Origin: JADFQT01 sp965216025
Lineage (GTDB): Bacteria > Chloroflexota > Dehalococcoidia > Lucifugimonadales > UBA3495
Direction of reading: 5' to 3'
Assembly (NCBI GenBank): GCA_965216025.1
Contig: CBDCEX010000017.1
Coordinates: forward strand, 1,074,571-1,138,570
DNA: 64,000 nt
Both the position numbers and the translations under genes were made by a program. Under the pieces are notes generated by a model that was not told where the DNA came from, did not search any database, and saw only the letters and a program-made list of their open reading frames with translations. Each line of letters begins with the position of its first letter. Position 1 is the first letter of the stretch. Positions 53,822 through 63,803 of this stretch are shown one piece after another.

Positions 53822-54340
53822 ATGTCTACCGGTAAAAGCGTTACTCCGATCCTAATCTCATACATGGCTGGTGCCGGAGCCACCGCCTTACCAGCTCCGG
53901 TGCTCCAGAAAACCAAACACCACATTCTGGACACCATCGCGGCCATGGTGTCCGGGACCACCCTCAAGCCAGGACGTTTGGCTCTCCAATACGCGGAAGA
54001 GCAGGGAGGAAAGCCGGAGGCCCAGGTTATCGGCAGCTCATTAATCACATCAGCGGTTACCGCCTCCCTCGCCAATGGAATGTTGGCCCGCTCGGATGAA
54101 ACGGACGACTCCAACGGGTCAGCGGGCATCCATCCAGGCTGCGCGGTGATTCCGGCGGCGCTGGCCATGGCCGAACGAGAAAATGCCAGCGGAGCGGATT
54201 TAATCCGCGCCGTGGCATTGGGATGCGATATCGGCTCTCGCACCACCAAGGCCCAGGGGCGGGACGCCATGCGGGCCCGAAACCATCTTCCCTTCAGCAT
54301 CGGCGGCACCATGGGAGCTACTGCAGCGGCGGGCTCCTTA
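53822..54340 (+). CDS. MmgE/PrpD family protein, N-terminal part, interrupted by ISAzo13
   Basis: ATG 53822 follows AAGGAG. Reads MSTGKSVTPILISYMAGAGA, KTKHHILDTIAAMVSGTTLK, PEAQVIGSSLITSAVTASLA, NGMLARSDETDDSNGSAGIH and GCDIGSRTTKAQG, the usual N-terminal helical domain of 2-methylcitrate dehydratase-like proteins. It stops at the ISAzo13 copy B insertion: the TTA at 54338-54340 is the target duplication. The second part is at 55711-56553; joined they give 453 residues, normal for the family. Confidence 0.9.
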
Positions 54341-55707
54341 GGGCTTGTCACCAAATAACGTTATCATGCATCGAGGGGATGCTATAAGCTTGTCGGCATG
54401 GAAAACATTTGATGTAAGGCGGGATTTGTTTGTGAGTCCATGAATTAAGCAATATAAAGTAAGGTTGTCGTCATGGAAAATATTGATGCTGTCCGACAAC
54501 GTTTTACCCTGCTTGAGGGCGTCTTGGACCAGCGGACCCGGCGGCTGGCCGCCGCAGCCGAAGCGCTGACGCTGGGCTGGGGTGGCGTTACCTGGGTCGC
54601 TCGAGCGACCGGCTTCTCGCGGCGGACCATCCAGCAGGGCATGCAAGAACTGCAGCAGCCCGAGCGGGTCAGCGCGGGCAGAGTCCGCAAGCCGGGCGGT
54701 GGGCGCAAGACCACTGTGAGCCAGGACCCAACGCTGCTGAGCGACCTGGAGCGCTTGGTTGAGCCGGTGACCCGTGGCGACCCGGAATCGCCCCTGCGCT
54801 GGACCTGCAAGAGCCTGCGGAACTTGGCGGCTGAACTCCAGCAGTTGGGGCACCGGGTCAGTCGCCGGTTGGTGGGGGATCTTTTGCACAGGTTGGAGTA
54901 CAGCTTGCAGGCCAACAGCAAGACCTTGGAGGGTGGCGATCATCCTGACCGTGATGCCCAGTTCACCTACCTGAACCAGCAAGCGCAGACGTATCTGGAT
55001 GCGGGTGAGCCGGTGATCTCGGTGGATGCCAAGAAGAAGGAACTGGTCGGGAATTTCAAGAACGGAGGGCGTGAGTTGCGGCCCCAAGGGGACCCGGAGC
55101 GGGTGCGGGTGTACGATTTCGTGATACCAGCCTTGGGGCGCGCCACACCGTACGGGATCTATGATGTAGCGGAGAACACGGGCTGGGTGAATGTCGGGGT
55201 GGACCACGATACAGCGGCGTTTGCAGTGGAGAGTATCCGGCGCTGGTGGTGGGGGATGGGGCAGGCACGGTATCCGAAGGCAACCCGGCTGCTGGTGAAC
55301 GCCGATGGTGGGGGTAGTAACGGGAGTCGTGTGCGGCTGTGGAAGCGGGAACTGCAGCGGTTTGCGGACGAGACGGGGTTGACGATCACGGTGGGCCATT
55401 TGCCGCCGGGGACGAGCAAGTGGAACAAGATCGAACACCGGTTGTTTTCGTTCATCACGCAGAACTGGCGGGGCCAGCCGTTGGTGAGTCATGAGGTCAT
55501 TGTGAGCTTGATTGGCGGAACCCGGAATACCAAGGGGTTGCGGGTAGAGTGTCACCTGGACACGAACAAGTACCCGGCGGGTATCAAAGTGTCTGATAGC
55601 GAACTGGCCCAGGTGAACCTGCGGTGCCATGAGTTTCACGGGGAGTGGAACTATACCATCCTGCCCAGCAACCGCTCAAGTTGAGATGGTTATTCGGTGA
55701 CGAGCCC
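54341..55707 (+). mobile_element. ISAzo13-family insertion sequence, copy B (1367 bp)
   Basis: Inverted ends GGGCTTGTCACCAAATAACG and GGGCTCGTCACCGAATAACC (complement), TTA duplication at 54338-54340 and 55708-55710. Same length as copy A and almost identical, in the opposite orientation. Confidence 0.93.
54473..55684 (+). CDS. ISAzo13-family transposase, copy B
   Basis: 403 residues, intact. Same motifs as copy A: GGVTWVARATGFSRRTIQQG, PVISVDAKKKELVGNF, LLVNADGGGSNGSR and GTSKWNKIEHRLFSFITQNW. Near residue 27 it has Ala where copy A has Val. The element ends, transposase and duplication are all intact, so this copy is a good candidate for an active element. Confidence 0.94.
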   Translation: MENIDAVRQRFTLLEGVLDQRTRRLAAAAEALTLGWGGVTWVARATGFSRRTIQQGMQELQQPERVSAGRVRKPGGGRKTTVSQDPTLLSDLERLVEPVTRGDPESPLRWTCKSLRNLAAELQQLGHRVSRRLVGDLLHRLEYSLQANSKTLEGGDHPDRDAQFTYLNQQAQTYLDAGEPVISVDAKKKELVGNFKNGGRELRPQGDPERVRVYDFVIPALGRATPYGIYDVAENTGWVNVGVDHDTAAFAVESIRRWWWGMGQARYPKATRLLVNADGGGSNGSRVRLWKRELQRFADETGLTITVGHLPPGTSKWNKIEHRLFSFITQNWRGQPLVSHEVIVSLIGGTRNTKGLRVECHLDTNKYPAGIKVSDSELAQVNLRCHEFHGEWNYTILPSNRSS

Positions 55708-55710
55708 TTA

Positions 55711-56553
55711 GCTGGCTTGAAAGAGGAGCAGTATCGAGATTTGCCGTCCTACGGCGCTCAGCAGGCCTCCGGGGTCATGACCTACCCGCGGGATACGGAG
55801 TACATAGAAAAAGCATTTATTTTCGGAGGAATGACCGTGCGAAACGGTGTTACCTCCGCCAATATGGTGCAGCGTGGATTTACTGGCGTTCATGACGTGT
55901 TTGATGGAGATGGAAATTTCCTGGCGGCCTACGCCGACGATCCCAACCCCCAGGAGTTGATCGCCGAGCTGGGCCAGCGGTACGAGGTGATGCTTACCAA
56001 CATCAAGAAGTACTGCGTAGAATTCCCGATTCAATCGGCGCTGGAAGGGCTATTGCTGCTCATGGCCGAGCACCATTTGACCGCCATTGATGTAGCGAAG
56101 GTGGAAGCCCGGCTGCCGGAAGCCGGCGCCCATACAGTAAACGACCGGGAGATGCCCGATATCAACCTGCAGTACATCTTCGCGGTTTCGTTGCTTGACG
56201 GCGGATTGAGCTTTGAGGCAGCCCACTCCTTCGAGCGCACGGTAGCGGCCGACGTGCTGGACCTCAAATCGAGAATCACTCTGGTGGGCGATGCCGATCT
56301 AACCCTGGCGCGGCCCGAAGGGCAGTCCCATGTCTCTGTGACCACCAAAGATGGAACCAGGCTGGAGCAGCGGATGACCACATTTAAGGGCAAGGCGGAC
56401 AACCCTCTTACATCCGTGGAAATCTCGGAGAAGGCCCGTGAGCTGATGAATCCGGTGCTGGGAGGCCAGCGGGCGGTAGAGCTAATTGATACCTTGAGCC
56501 GTCTAGAGGAGTTGGACCGCGTTCGGGATCTCAGACCCTTGCTTAGCGCCTAA
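55711..56553 (+). CDS. MmgE/PrpD family protein, C-terminal part
   Basis: Begins AGLKEEQYRDLPSYGAQQAS immediately after the right TTA. It carries EYIEKAFIFGGMTVRNGVTS (Lys/Gly-rich core), MVQRGFTGVHDVFDGDGNFL, VEFPIQSALEGLLLLMAEHH, NLQYIFAVSLLDGGLSFEAA and VSVTTKDGTRLEQRM, the lid domain. With one TTA removed it continues AAAGSL-AGLKEE in frame from 54340. The family covers methylcitrate dehydratase (propionate degradation) and cis-aconitate decarboxylase-like enzymes; the true substrate is unknown. Confidence 0.9.
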   Translation, partial: AGLKEEQYRDLPSYGAQQASGVMTYPRDTEYIEKAFIFGGMTVRNGVTSANMVQRGFTGVHDVFDGDGNFLAAYADDPNPQELIAELGQRYEVMLTNIKKYCVEFPIQSALEGLLLLMAEHHLTAIDVAKVEARLPEAGAHTVNDREMPDINLQYIFAVSLLDGGLSFEAAHSFERTVAADVLDLKSRITLVGDADLTLARPEGQSHVSVTTKDGTRLEQRMTTFKGKADNPLTSVEISEKARELMNPVLGGQRAVELIDTLSRLEELDRVRDLRPLLSA

Positions 56554-56914
56554 ACATTCTACCAGCGCTGGGGTTTGCTGAGACGCAGTACCGCACTCCA
56601 CCGGAGCGTGCCGTGGGCGACCCTGATTAAAAAGTTGTAGAGCAGAACCAATGGTAATTCGAGCACTTTCCGGGTTGGTCGTCGACCGCCGTGGCCCGGT
56701 GCCGGCGTCCAGCCTAGCAATCCCAGCGCTGCTGTGCCGGCTTGCTCAGTATTTGCCTGAAATGTCCTAGATGCCAATCATTGGAAAACAGTACCCTGGC
56801 TGCCTCCACCGCCATGTGGTTCGGTCAATGGCCTAACTCTCATCAGGCTGGTATTTAAAGTGCAGCCATCCCTCGGGGGCCACCAGATGCGGCTAGAAGT
56901 TCTAGACTCTAAAT

Positions 56915-57949
56915 TTACGGCAGCACTGCGCAGGCTCGTCCGGCCAGCTCCATACGCTCTATGCTCCGCAATACCTCATCGGCTTCCTGCAAGCTGCAAA
57001 TGTGATTGACCACTGGGCGAATCCTACCACGGACCACCAGTTCCACCGCCTCAGCCAATTCTTGGCGGGTACAATACCTAGACCCGGTGAGAAAAATCTC
57101 GCCGCTTAAAGCACGGGGATTTAGGGGCAAAATGGCATCGCGGTCGTAGGAGCCCACGAAGACCAGACGACCTCCCTTGCCGAGGCTGCGGAGACTATTC
57201 TCTAGGGTCTCAGGCAGACCAACCATCTCTACCACCACGTCCACTCCACGGCCGCTGGTCAACCGAAGAGCCTCCTCATCGAAGCCTACCTCCCGGGAGT
57301 TTATTACTTCATCAGCGCCCATCTCCCTGGCTAAGGACAGCTTTTCCGGCGTTATGTCCACCGCAAAAACACGGGCTCCCAGAACCTTGGCCATTTGCAC
57401 CATGTGGATGCCCACCCCACCACCAGCTCCTACGATCATAACCGTTTCCGGGGATTTGACCTGGGCCCGCTCCCGCAGGACGTGCACAGGGGTGGCGATA
57501 GCGTCGGCGGTGATTGCGGCGTCGACGTAGCCCAACTCTTGGGGTATCGGGCACAGGTTTCGGACCGGTAGCTTCACATACTCAGCGAGACCGCCATCAA
57601 TCTGGCGGCCCACATATCCGGCGTGGTTGTCGCAAAGGTCGTTTCTACCCAGGTTGCACCAACGGCAGTCCCCGCAGGTCAGGTAATAGAAGACATTGAC
57701 CCGATCTCCCTGCTTGAAACTGGTGACCCCTGCACCTAGTTCCGCCACGTCCCCGGCGATTTCGTGACCGATCACCCTGGGCAGCTTTTCGTTGCTTCCG
57801 CCGTCCCGGCCTTTACGGTTCCATACCAGAGTGAGCCCCAGTCCACACGCCCGCACCCTAACCAAGGCCTCACCAGGACCGGGTTTGGGAGTCGGCAACT
57901 CTTCCGGTATCAGGGGTCCATCCGGCTCCCTCAGAACCAATGCTTTCAT
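56915..57949 (-). CDS. Zinc-dependent alcohol dehydrogenase family protein
   Basis: 344 residues from ATG 57949, with AGAGGA upstream. A medium-chain dehydrogenase: MKALVLREPDGPLIPEELPT, PRVIGHEIAGDVAELGAGVT (GHE), the structural zinc cluster CGDCRWCNLGRNDLC, VMIVGAGGGVGIHMVQMAKV (NAD(P) site) and AVDITPEKLSLAREMGADEV. At the usual catalytic Cys position the sequence is ACGLGLTLVW, Cys retained. Structural zinc Cys are all present. It oxidises or reduces an alcohol/aldehyde; substrate unknown. The gene is intact and solitary. Confidence 0.9.
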   Translation of the reverse strand: MKALVLREPDGPLIPEELPTPKPGPGEALVRVRACGLGLTLVWNRKGRDGGSNEKLPRVIGHEIAGDVAELGAGVTSFKQGDRVNVFYYLTCGDCRWCNLGRNDLCDNHAGYVGRQIDGGLAEYVKLPVRNLCPIPQELGYVDAAITADAIATPVHVLRERAQVKSPETVMIVGAGGGVGIHMVQMAKVLGARVFAVDITPEKLSLAREMGADEVINSREVGFDEEALRLTSGRGVDVVVEMVGLPETLENSLRSLGKGGRLVFVGSYDRDAILPLNPRALSGEIFLTGSRYCTRQELAEAVELVVRGRIRPVVNHICSLQEADEVLRSIERMELAGRACAVLP

Positions 57950-58524
57950 AATCTTCCTCTTTGGCTGGAGTATTCCCGGAAGGGCCTGCAATGGACATCA
58001 CCATGCAAGCCACCCCAATGACCAAAATCCATGGCAAATATCCATAGCCCCATTGCCGCCTTCCGATACTGTTTATTTCATCCGCTGATTAAGTCGCCAG
58101 CCCCCCTCCCCTGAACAGTATTTGGCCGATACCCAATACAATGTTGATCAGGATATCCGGAATTCTTACCCATTTTTAGGTCGAACAGTTCCGAAGTAAT
58201 GGCGCTTGATTCTTGACGCTTGACAGTAGAATCACCATAAGCTCTAGCCACTTAACCAAACTGGCTTCTCCATCCCATCCTTCCGAGAAGAAGAAAAACC
58301 CTGTGAGGAGAACTGGAGGGATACGCCTCGAACAGATCATACCAGAGTCAGGAAGGACTGATACACGCCTCGGGCGGCCAGCAAGGAGTTGCCGAAGAAT
58401 TCGAACCGAGCATCCAGTGACAAGTTTGAGGATCGCTTGGCGTTAATCGTGGTGAAGTAAGGCACCACCTATTGTCCGAAAAGACATACGGGCTGTAAGG
58501 TGGAGTGCCAAAAGGCAGCTTGAT
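57950..58524. other. Intergenic region without a recognised gene
   Basis: About 570 bp between the alcohol dehydrogenase promoter side and the beta-helix gene. Only short frames; no clear repeats or hairpins noticed. Confidence 0.4.
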
Positions 58525-59220
58525 CTACTCCGAAGCGTCCACCGTCGGGTTAGCGTATTCTGCTGGTTCCCTCAGAACGTCCTGCCTGTTGCTTTCTAAC
58601 CGATTCTCTGCCAGCCGCACCTCGAGGTCGTCCGGATAAACGATTGCCCGCTCCCTTGAGTCCTTGATCTCGTTATTTGAGATCACATAACTTCCGGTAC
58701 CGGAGTTCTCTTCCGCATTCTTCGTCGGCGGAGCCAAACGCCATAACCGTATCCCGGTCCGGTTGCCAATAATAGTGTTTTGCTTAATGCGGTTCCCGCG
58801 CCCGGCCTCGATGGCAATCCCGTCGAGACGGTTGGAGCGAATCCAATTCCTTAGCACTGCGGTGTCCCTCACCGCGTCCGCGAGAATGTCCGCACCAATG
58901 CGACAGATAACGCGTTGCTCCACGGTATCGTGCGGGTCCCAATCGCTGCCGAGGAACCTCCGGGCGGGCTGGTTCTGGGACAGACCCACGATGTCCAGCA
59001 CCGCCTCGTACATAGCAAAGTCCGGGTACTCGGGGTGCGTGGGCCGGAGCCCCAACTTCTTGACGGTATCCATGCTCATGGACGAACCGAGAGCGTTGGG
59101 ATTCACCAAACCCAGGCCGAAGACCGGAGCTCCCCGCTCGGGGGGTGTTATCCGGACCTCCACGAACGCCTGAAGCCCGTGGGCTCCCACCGGGATGAGA
59201 GCGCCTCCTATCTTGGACAT
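58525..59220 (-). CDS. Right-handed beta-helix (NosD/CASH-type) protein
   Basis: 231 residues if started at ATG 59220 (MSKIGGALIPVGAHGLQAF); the frame is open for 32 more codons upstream. The C-terminal half has the Asn-rich short repeats of parallel beta-helix proteins: NWIRSNRLDGIAIEAGRGN, RIKQNTIIGNRTGIRLWRL, YVISNNEIKDSRERAIVYPD and VRLAENRLESNRQDVL. The N-terminal half is not recognised. Such proteins often bind or cleave polysaccharides at the cell surface, but no signal peptide is evident here, so part of the N-terminus may be missing. Confidence 0.65.
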   Translation of the reverse strand: MSKIGGALIPVGAHGLQAFVEVRITPPERGAPVFGLGLVNPNALGSSMSMDTVKKLGLRPTHPEYPDFAMYEAVLDIVGLSQNQPARRFLGSDWDPHDTVEQRVICRIGADILADAVRDTAVLRNWIRSNRLDGIAIEAGRGNRIKQNTIIGNRTGIRLWRLAPPTKNAEENSGTGSYVISNNEIKDSRERAIVYPDDLEVRLAENRLESNRQDVLREPAEYANPTVDASE

Positions 59221-59539
59221 GACCACGCCTCCCGCCTCATTCCTCGTAGACTTCCCACACCGGGCCTTACCTCCCCCACCATAGTTGCCAGGTCCGGAGG
59301 GAAGGATGTGCCACACGCCGCAACGAGAAAAGCGCAGGCCGCGTAGAAAGCCCGCAAAACAGGGGTGAACGGCTTTTTGGACATGCCGGCTTCTCGAACA
59401 TCAGAGTGAAAGGTCCATTCATCCCTGAGGCTGGTGACTCACCAGAGGGATTCCGGTTTCGGACTAATATCAGGTTACGGCCAACGAGTCAATGTAGACT
59501 CCAGCCCTTGCTGAGGATCAGTCGGAGAAGGCGCTGCAG

Positions 59540-59815
59540 ATGGCGGAGACGGGAATGACGTTCCGGGGCGGCACCGACGAGCTGGTGGTCGGCCTGGACA
59601 CGCTCATCGCCTTTCTGGTCGATCCCAACGAGCCGGATGCGGACGGCGATGTCGATCTTGTGGTCCAGGTCGTGGATTGGTACCAGGTACACAGGGAAGC
59701 GATGTCCCGGGAGACGCGCTGCAAGGACACCTTCGAGGCTGCCCAGGGTCAGGTTGTGGAATTGCGGGAATGGGAGCCGAGTTGGTGTGAACCGGGGCTG
59801 TTCATCAACCCATAA
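59540..59815 (+). CDS. Hypothetical protein
   Basis: 91 residues starting MAETGMTFRGGTDELVVGLD, acidic (VDPNEPDADGDVDLVVQVVD), no signal peptide or membrane segment. The frame may begin further upstream (it is open before 59540). The opposite strand also has open frames here, so coding is not certain. No family recognised. Confidence 0.35.
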   Translation: MAETGMTFRGGTDELVVGLDTLIAFLVDPNEPDADGDVDLVVQVVDWYQVHREAMSRETRCKDTFEAAQGQVVELREWEPSWCEPGLFINP

Positions 59816-59868
59816 CGCTGGATAACGGCAATCATCAGACGCTGGAGATGGGCCTGGAACCGGGCAAC

Positions 59869-62800
59869 TTATCCAGGCTCATCGGCCATCTCCACCAGCC
59901 TCGCCACGGCGTTGGCAAGACGCATCTGGCGGGGGGTGCGGCATCGCACCCTGAGCAGTTCGGGGCTGGCCACCACCACCGCGAGGCAGCGGGCCCGGCT
60001 GGTGGCGACGTTCAGCCGGTTCAGGCTGTAGAGAAACTCCATCCCGTGGGGAGCCTCCTCGGAGGAACTGGTCGCCATCGAGTAGATGGAGATGGGTGCC
60101 TCCTGTCCCTGGAACTTGTCGACGGTGCCTATGCGAAACCCGGGGAGCGCTTCCGTGATGGCCCTTACCTGGGCGTTGTAGGGGGTTATGACGAGGACGT
60201 CGGATCCGGTGAGCTCATGCTCCATGCCCTCGGCATCCATGTAGGTCGGGGCCGAACCTAAGAGATCCTGGATGATTCGGGCCACCTGGCCGGCCTCCTC
60301 GGGAGATTCGCTGGACTGCCCGCTGTGGGCCACGGGAAGGAACCTGATCCCGGTTCCCGACAGCGGGGACACGCCGGAGAGGTCGAGCAGCTCCCGTCCC
60401 TGGTGGGAATGGAGCCTTCCTTCGTAGAAGACCTCGGAGGTGTAGGCTGATATCTCCGGGTGGAGCCTCCAGCTGCCGTCCAGGAAGAGGCCCAACCCGT
60501 CGGGCATCACCCGTTCACCACCCAGGAGATGGGCCAGGACCGAGCGCTCCGCCCCCGGGGGATGGGTGCCCTGGAGCGGCTGGTCCAGCTGCTGGGGATC
60601 GCCCAGCAGGACCAGACTGGTCGCACACGGGGCCGCCGCCACCGCATCGGCCAGGGACATCTGGCCCGCCTCATCGATGAACAGGACATCGGCGGTGCCG
60701 GTCATCTCCTCCCGGGCCCAGAGCCAGGTGGTACCGCCGACCACGTCGACTGAACCCCCTTCCAGTGCGGCCAGTGCGGCAGGGTTATCCTTCAGGAGGA
60801 TGGCATCCCCGAAGGTCGGTTCGGAACTCGACCGCTGACCAATCTTTACTGGAACTCCACGTTTCTCCGCCACCTCAGCGGCCTTGGCCAGCAGCTCCCC
60901 GATGACCTTGTGGCTGTTGGCCGTCACACCGATCCTCTTACCCTGTTCCACTAGGTCGACTATCATCTCCGCGCCCACGGTGCTCTTACCCGAACCAGGC
61001 GGACCCTGGATGGCCAGGTAGCTCTCCTCAAGGGACGGCGCGATCCGGCGGGCGGCGACCTCCGTTGTTTCTCCCGAGGCCAGCAGCCTCTGTCCATCTG
61101 AACCAGCGAACCTGGGCACCTGACGCCCAAGCAGGTCGCGGGTGGCGCGAAACTCGCCGGGGCCATCCAGGCCATGGTCCAGCACCCACCGGGCAAGTCG
61201 TTGCAGACTTTCCGGCTTGGGTCGGGGATTGACGAAATCATAAGGGACCAGGGATGTGGCGGCAGGAGCGGGACGGCCATTGCCCAGCCTGATGTCGATG
61301 ACGCCCTGGTCGTCGTCCAGGAAGAAGACCGTCCCGACGGGCCTCCGCGTCTCGGGATCGTGGGGCTGGCTGTCGACTCTGATCGCGTGTTCCTGGGACG
61401 GGAACCCGAACCGGTGGATGGTAGAGCGCGCCCGAGGCGCCGGGTCTGGCCAGGATTCCTGGTAGGTCAGCATGGCCAGCGCATCCGACTCCTCGAAGCG
61501 CTCCTCGTCGGTGAGCTCGTTGGCAAGGTAGAAGTAACGCCACCAGAAGGACTTGGCCTCCCGCCGGTGCCAGTTCAGCAGCTGCGCCAGCAGCCACTGT
61601 CCCCGCTCGACGTCGCTCATCTCCTCGATGGAGTCGGGCAGGCCGGAGGTCAGGGCGTCTACCAGGGCATTCACCGCCTTCTGGGCCTCCGAGTCCTCGG
61701 TTTCCTCGGGCTGGGGAACGGAGGGCCGGGGAAGTTCAGGGCCAAGCTCATCCTCCAGCTTGTCCCGTTGCCCTTCCAGCCAGTCCCGCAGGTGCATGGT
61801 GGAAACACAGTCGTCCCGGTTGTACCCCTCGATTTCCACCAGCAGTTCCTCCCGCCCATCCTCTTCCCCCAGCTCGAGCCAGGTCTCGAACTCGACGATG
61901 CTGTCCCCCGCATTCCTCAGGTCCACCTCCCGGGCGAAGCCGTACAGGGGTTCCAGCCGCTTGATGGAGTAGCTCTCCACCGAGGCGCGTATTCCCTGGC
62001 GCACCGCCCGGTGCAGGTCGACGAAGACCCCTCCCCGCAGCAGGCGGTCAATCTCCTCCTCCCGCGTGCCATGACGACCCGCCAGCCGCTTGACGGCGGT
62101 GGGCTCGTAGGGCGCGTAGTGGTAGATGTGGAGGTTGGGGTCGCCGGCGAGGCGTTCCATGACCAGGTCGATGAACCCCTCGAAGGCCCGCCGCTCCCCG
62201 CCGGTGGTCACGGTCCCGCCCTCTATGGACCAGAGGGCGTGAAAAGCGGGCCCGCCCGATTCATCGGTGCGCCCGGGTTCTATGACGCCGAAGAGATACT
62301 CGATTCCGTCCACCTCGTCCGAGCTGAAGAAGGGGTCGCCCTCGATGTCGAAGAACAGGTCCCCCTCCGACGGTTCGGGCAGCATCAGCAGGCCGTGATT
62401 GGGGACCAGGGCCCCGTCCCGGTCCCGGGGAGGTACCAGCCGCTCCGAGAGCATCTCGCCGGCCTGCTCGCCCTCCACCTGGATCCTGGCCTGGGCATGG
62501 ACCCTCTCCAGCGCCTCCCGCCCGACCCCCTCCGGTCGCCGGTCCATGGTCTCGAGGGGCTCGGCAAGCTTTGAGCGGGTGGTTACCCCGACGTCGTGCA
62601 GGGCGTGCCGCTGCCTGGAGCTGAGGTTGGCGACCAGGGACAGGTCATCCTGCGCCCGCCACCAGGCGCTGCATTCACCGCTCCAGCGGCACACGGCGCA
62701 GTGCTCGACTGGTTCCGGGGCCGTGGCCGGCGGATAAACCGGCGTCCCGTCCAACGTTGCCTCGAACTCCCGGGCCACCAGCCGGTGGTAGGCCGCGTAG

Positions 62801-63369
62801 TCGGCGAAGCGGAAGGAGACCGTCTCCCTCTGGACTCCCCCCAGGGCGAGGTGCATCTGGGCGGGCGCCCGGCCCTGGATTTCGCTCAGCAGCTTCGAGT
62901 ACATGCAGAGCTGGAGAACGGCCGAGGCCTTGGCGTGGCGGGCCAGCTTGGTGTCCCAGACCTCGTAGCTCCAGTCTCCGAGGCCGCTGGGCTGGGGGAT
63001 CCGCATGAGGAAGTCGGCGGACCCCAGCCGCTTTCCGTCGAAGAGCACCGCCTGGTAGATGACATCGGCCCCGGCGCGCATCGCATCGAGAGTGAGGTCC
63101 CTCCCCTCGGCCAGACGCTGGCCGAAGGGCAACCCGGGGTCCTGGTCGAACCGCACGACTTCAACCCCGTCGGCCTCCAGGGCCTCCAGGAAGCGCTCCT
63201 CGTGGAGCTGGCCTCGCTGGGTAATCCGGTCCAGCACAGGGTCTTCGCGCACCGGCCTTTTCAGATGTCCCGAGACCGCGGCGCGCTCGAGGCTGGTCAG
63301 GTGCCCGCATTCCAGGAATCCCACCAGGTCCGTGGCCGAGTAGACCAGGTTCCCATCGACGATTTGCAT
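59869..63369 (-). CDS. RecB-like nuclease/RNase H-like/SF1 helicase fusion (TM0106 family)
   Basis: 1166 residues, intact. The N-terminal RecB-like nuclease has a single Cys at 21 (FLECGHLTSLE), GSADFLMRIPQ, YEVWDTKLARHAKA (D-x-K) and VLQLCMYSKLLSEI (QxxxY). A second Cys group CAVCRWSGEC (about 225-234) completes the four-Cys arrangement of Cas4/AddB-type iron-sulfur nucleases. A DEDD-like exonuclease domain follows: LFFDIEGDPFF, HIYHYAPYEPTAVKRLAG and YNRDDCVSTMHLRDWL (about 520). The helicase has Walker A IQGPPGSGKSTVG (about 788), DEAG box ADVLFIDEAGQMSLADAVA (about 898) and TVDKFQGQEAPISIYSMAT. It probably processes DNA or R-loop ends; the biological role of the family is not settled. Confidence 0.88.
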   Translation of the reverse strand: MQIVDGNLVYSATDLVGFLECGHLTSLERAAVSGHLKRPVREDPVLDRITQRGQLHEERFLEALEADGVEVVRFDQDPGLPFGQRLAEGRDLTLDAMRAGADVIYQAVLFDGKRLGSADFLMRIPQPSGLGDWSYEVWDTKLARHAKASAVLQLCMYSKLLSEIQGRAPAQMHLALGGVQRETVSFRFADYAAYHRLVAREFEATLDGTPVYPPATAPEPVEHCAVCRWSGECSAWWRAQDDLSLVANLSSRQRHALHDVGVTTRSKLAEPLETMDRRPEGVGREALERVHAQARIQVEGEQAGEMLSERLVPPRDRDGALVPNHGLLMLPEPSEGDLFFDIEGDPFFSSDEVDGIEYLFGVIEPGRTDESGGPAFHALWSIEGGTVTTGGERRAFEGFIDLVMERLAGDPNLHIYHYAPYEPTAVKRLAGRHGTREEEIDRLLRGGVFVDLHRAVRQGIRASVESYSIKRLEPLYGFAREVDLRNAGDSIVEFETWLELGEEDGREELLVEIEGYNRDDCVSTMHLRDWLEGQRDKLEDELGPELPRPSVPQPEETEDSEAQKAVNALVDALTSGLPDSIEEMSDVERGQWLLAQLLNWHRREAKSFWWRYFYLANELTDEERFEESDALAMLTYQESWPDPAPRARSTIHRFGFPSQEHAIRVDSQPHDPETRRPVGTVFFLDDDQGVIDIRLGNGRPAPAATSLVPYDFVNPRPKPESLQRLARWVLDHGLDGPGEFRATRDLLGRQVPRFAGSDGQRLLASGETTEVAARRIAPSLEESYLAIQGPPGSGKSTVGAEMIVDLVEQGKRIGVTANSHKVIGELLAKAAEVAEKRGVPVKIGQRSSSEPTFGDAILLKDNPAALAALEGGSVDVVGGTTWLWAREEMTGTADVLFIDEAGQMSLADAVAAAPCATSLVLLGDPQQLDQPLQGTHPPGAERSVLAHLLGGERVMPDGLGLFLDGSWRLHPEISAYTSEVFYEGRLHSHQGRELLDLSGVSPLSGTGIRFLPVAHSGQSSESPEEAGQVARIIQDLLGSAPTYMDAEGMEHELTGSDVLVITPYNAQVRAITEALPGFRIGTVDKFQGQEAPISIYSMATSSSEEAPHGMEFLYSLNRLNVATSRARCLAVVVASPELLRVRCRTPRQMRLANAVARLVEMADEPG

Positions 63370-63429
63370 CCGCCATCACCACCATGTTTCTTGGTTGCAC
63401 TCCGAAGCCGAGTCCAGTTTACACGGCAG

Positions 63430-63600
63430 GGCTGGGATTGATCCCTCCACACGGGCCCGAACCAGGTTCCATGAATGCGGTTACCCAGCCGGTGTACTTC
63501 GCTAAGGTGGCGCTGCTGGCCCGCGGGGCCTGCCGCATGGCTGAGGAGTCCGACCGCCATGGCAGAAAGCTGTGAATCTTGAGGATTCACGGGCTGCTTA
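63430..63600 (+). other. Possible remnant of an IS605/IS1341-type element 3' end, with hairpin
   Basis: A short frame ends AEESDRHGRKL at 63575, followed by a perfect hairpin GTGAATC-TTGAG-GATTCAC (63572-63590). This resembles the 3' end of TnpB genes and their hairpin right ends in style only; the TnpB core is not present. Confidence 0.2.
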
Positions 63601-63803
63601 GCCCCAATCCACCGAAGGAGGGTGTGTAGCGGGGTCCTGCAGAGACAAGAAAGTGATCCTGTGCCTCTGGGATAATGGTTTTCGAGACAGAAAACCGGTC
63701 CCAAAACAGGAGCACCCAATAGCAACCACCCCGACGGCATCCGTGTCTCTTCCGACGACCACTGCCCAACGAGGCTCAGCGGCGGAAAACGTATATTGCT
63801 TTC

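Noticed and set aside
61174..62574. Plus-strand open frame of 466 codons.
   Set aside because: Antisense to the intact nuclease/helicase gene; composition is typical of a shadow frame.
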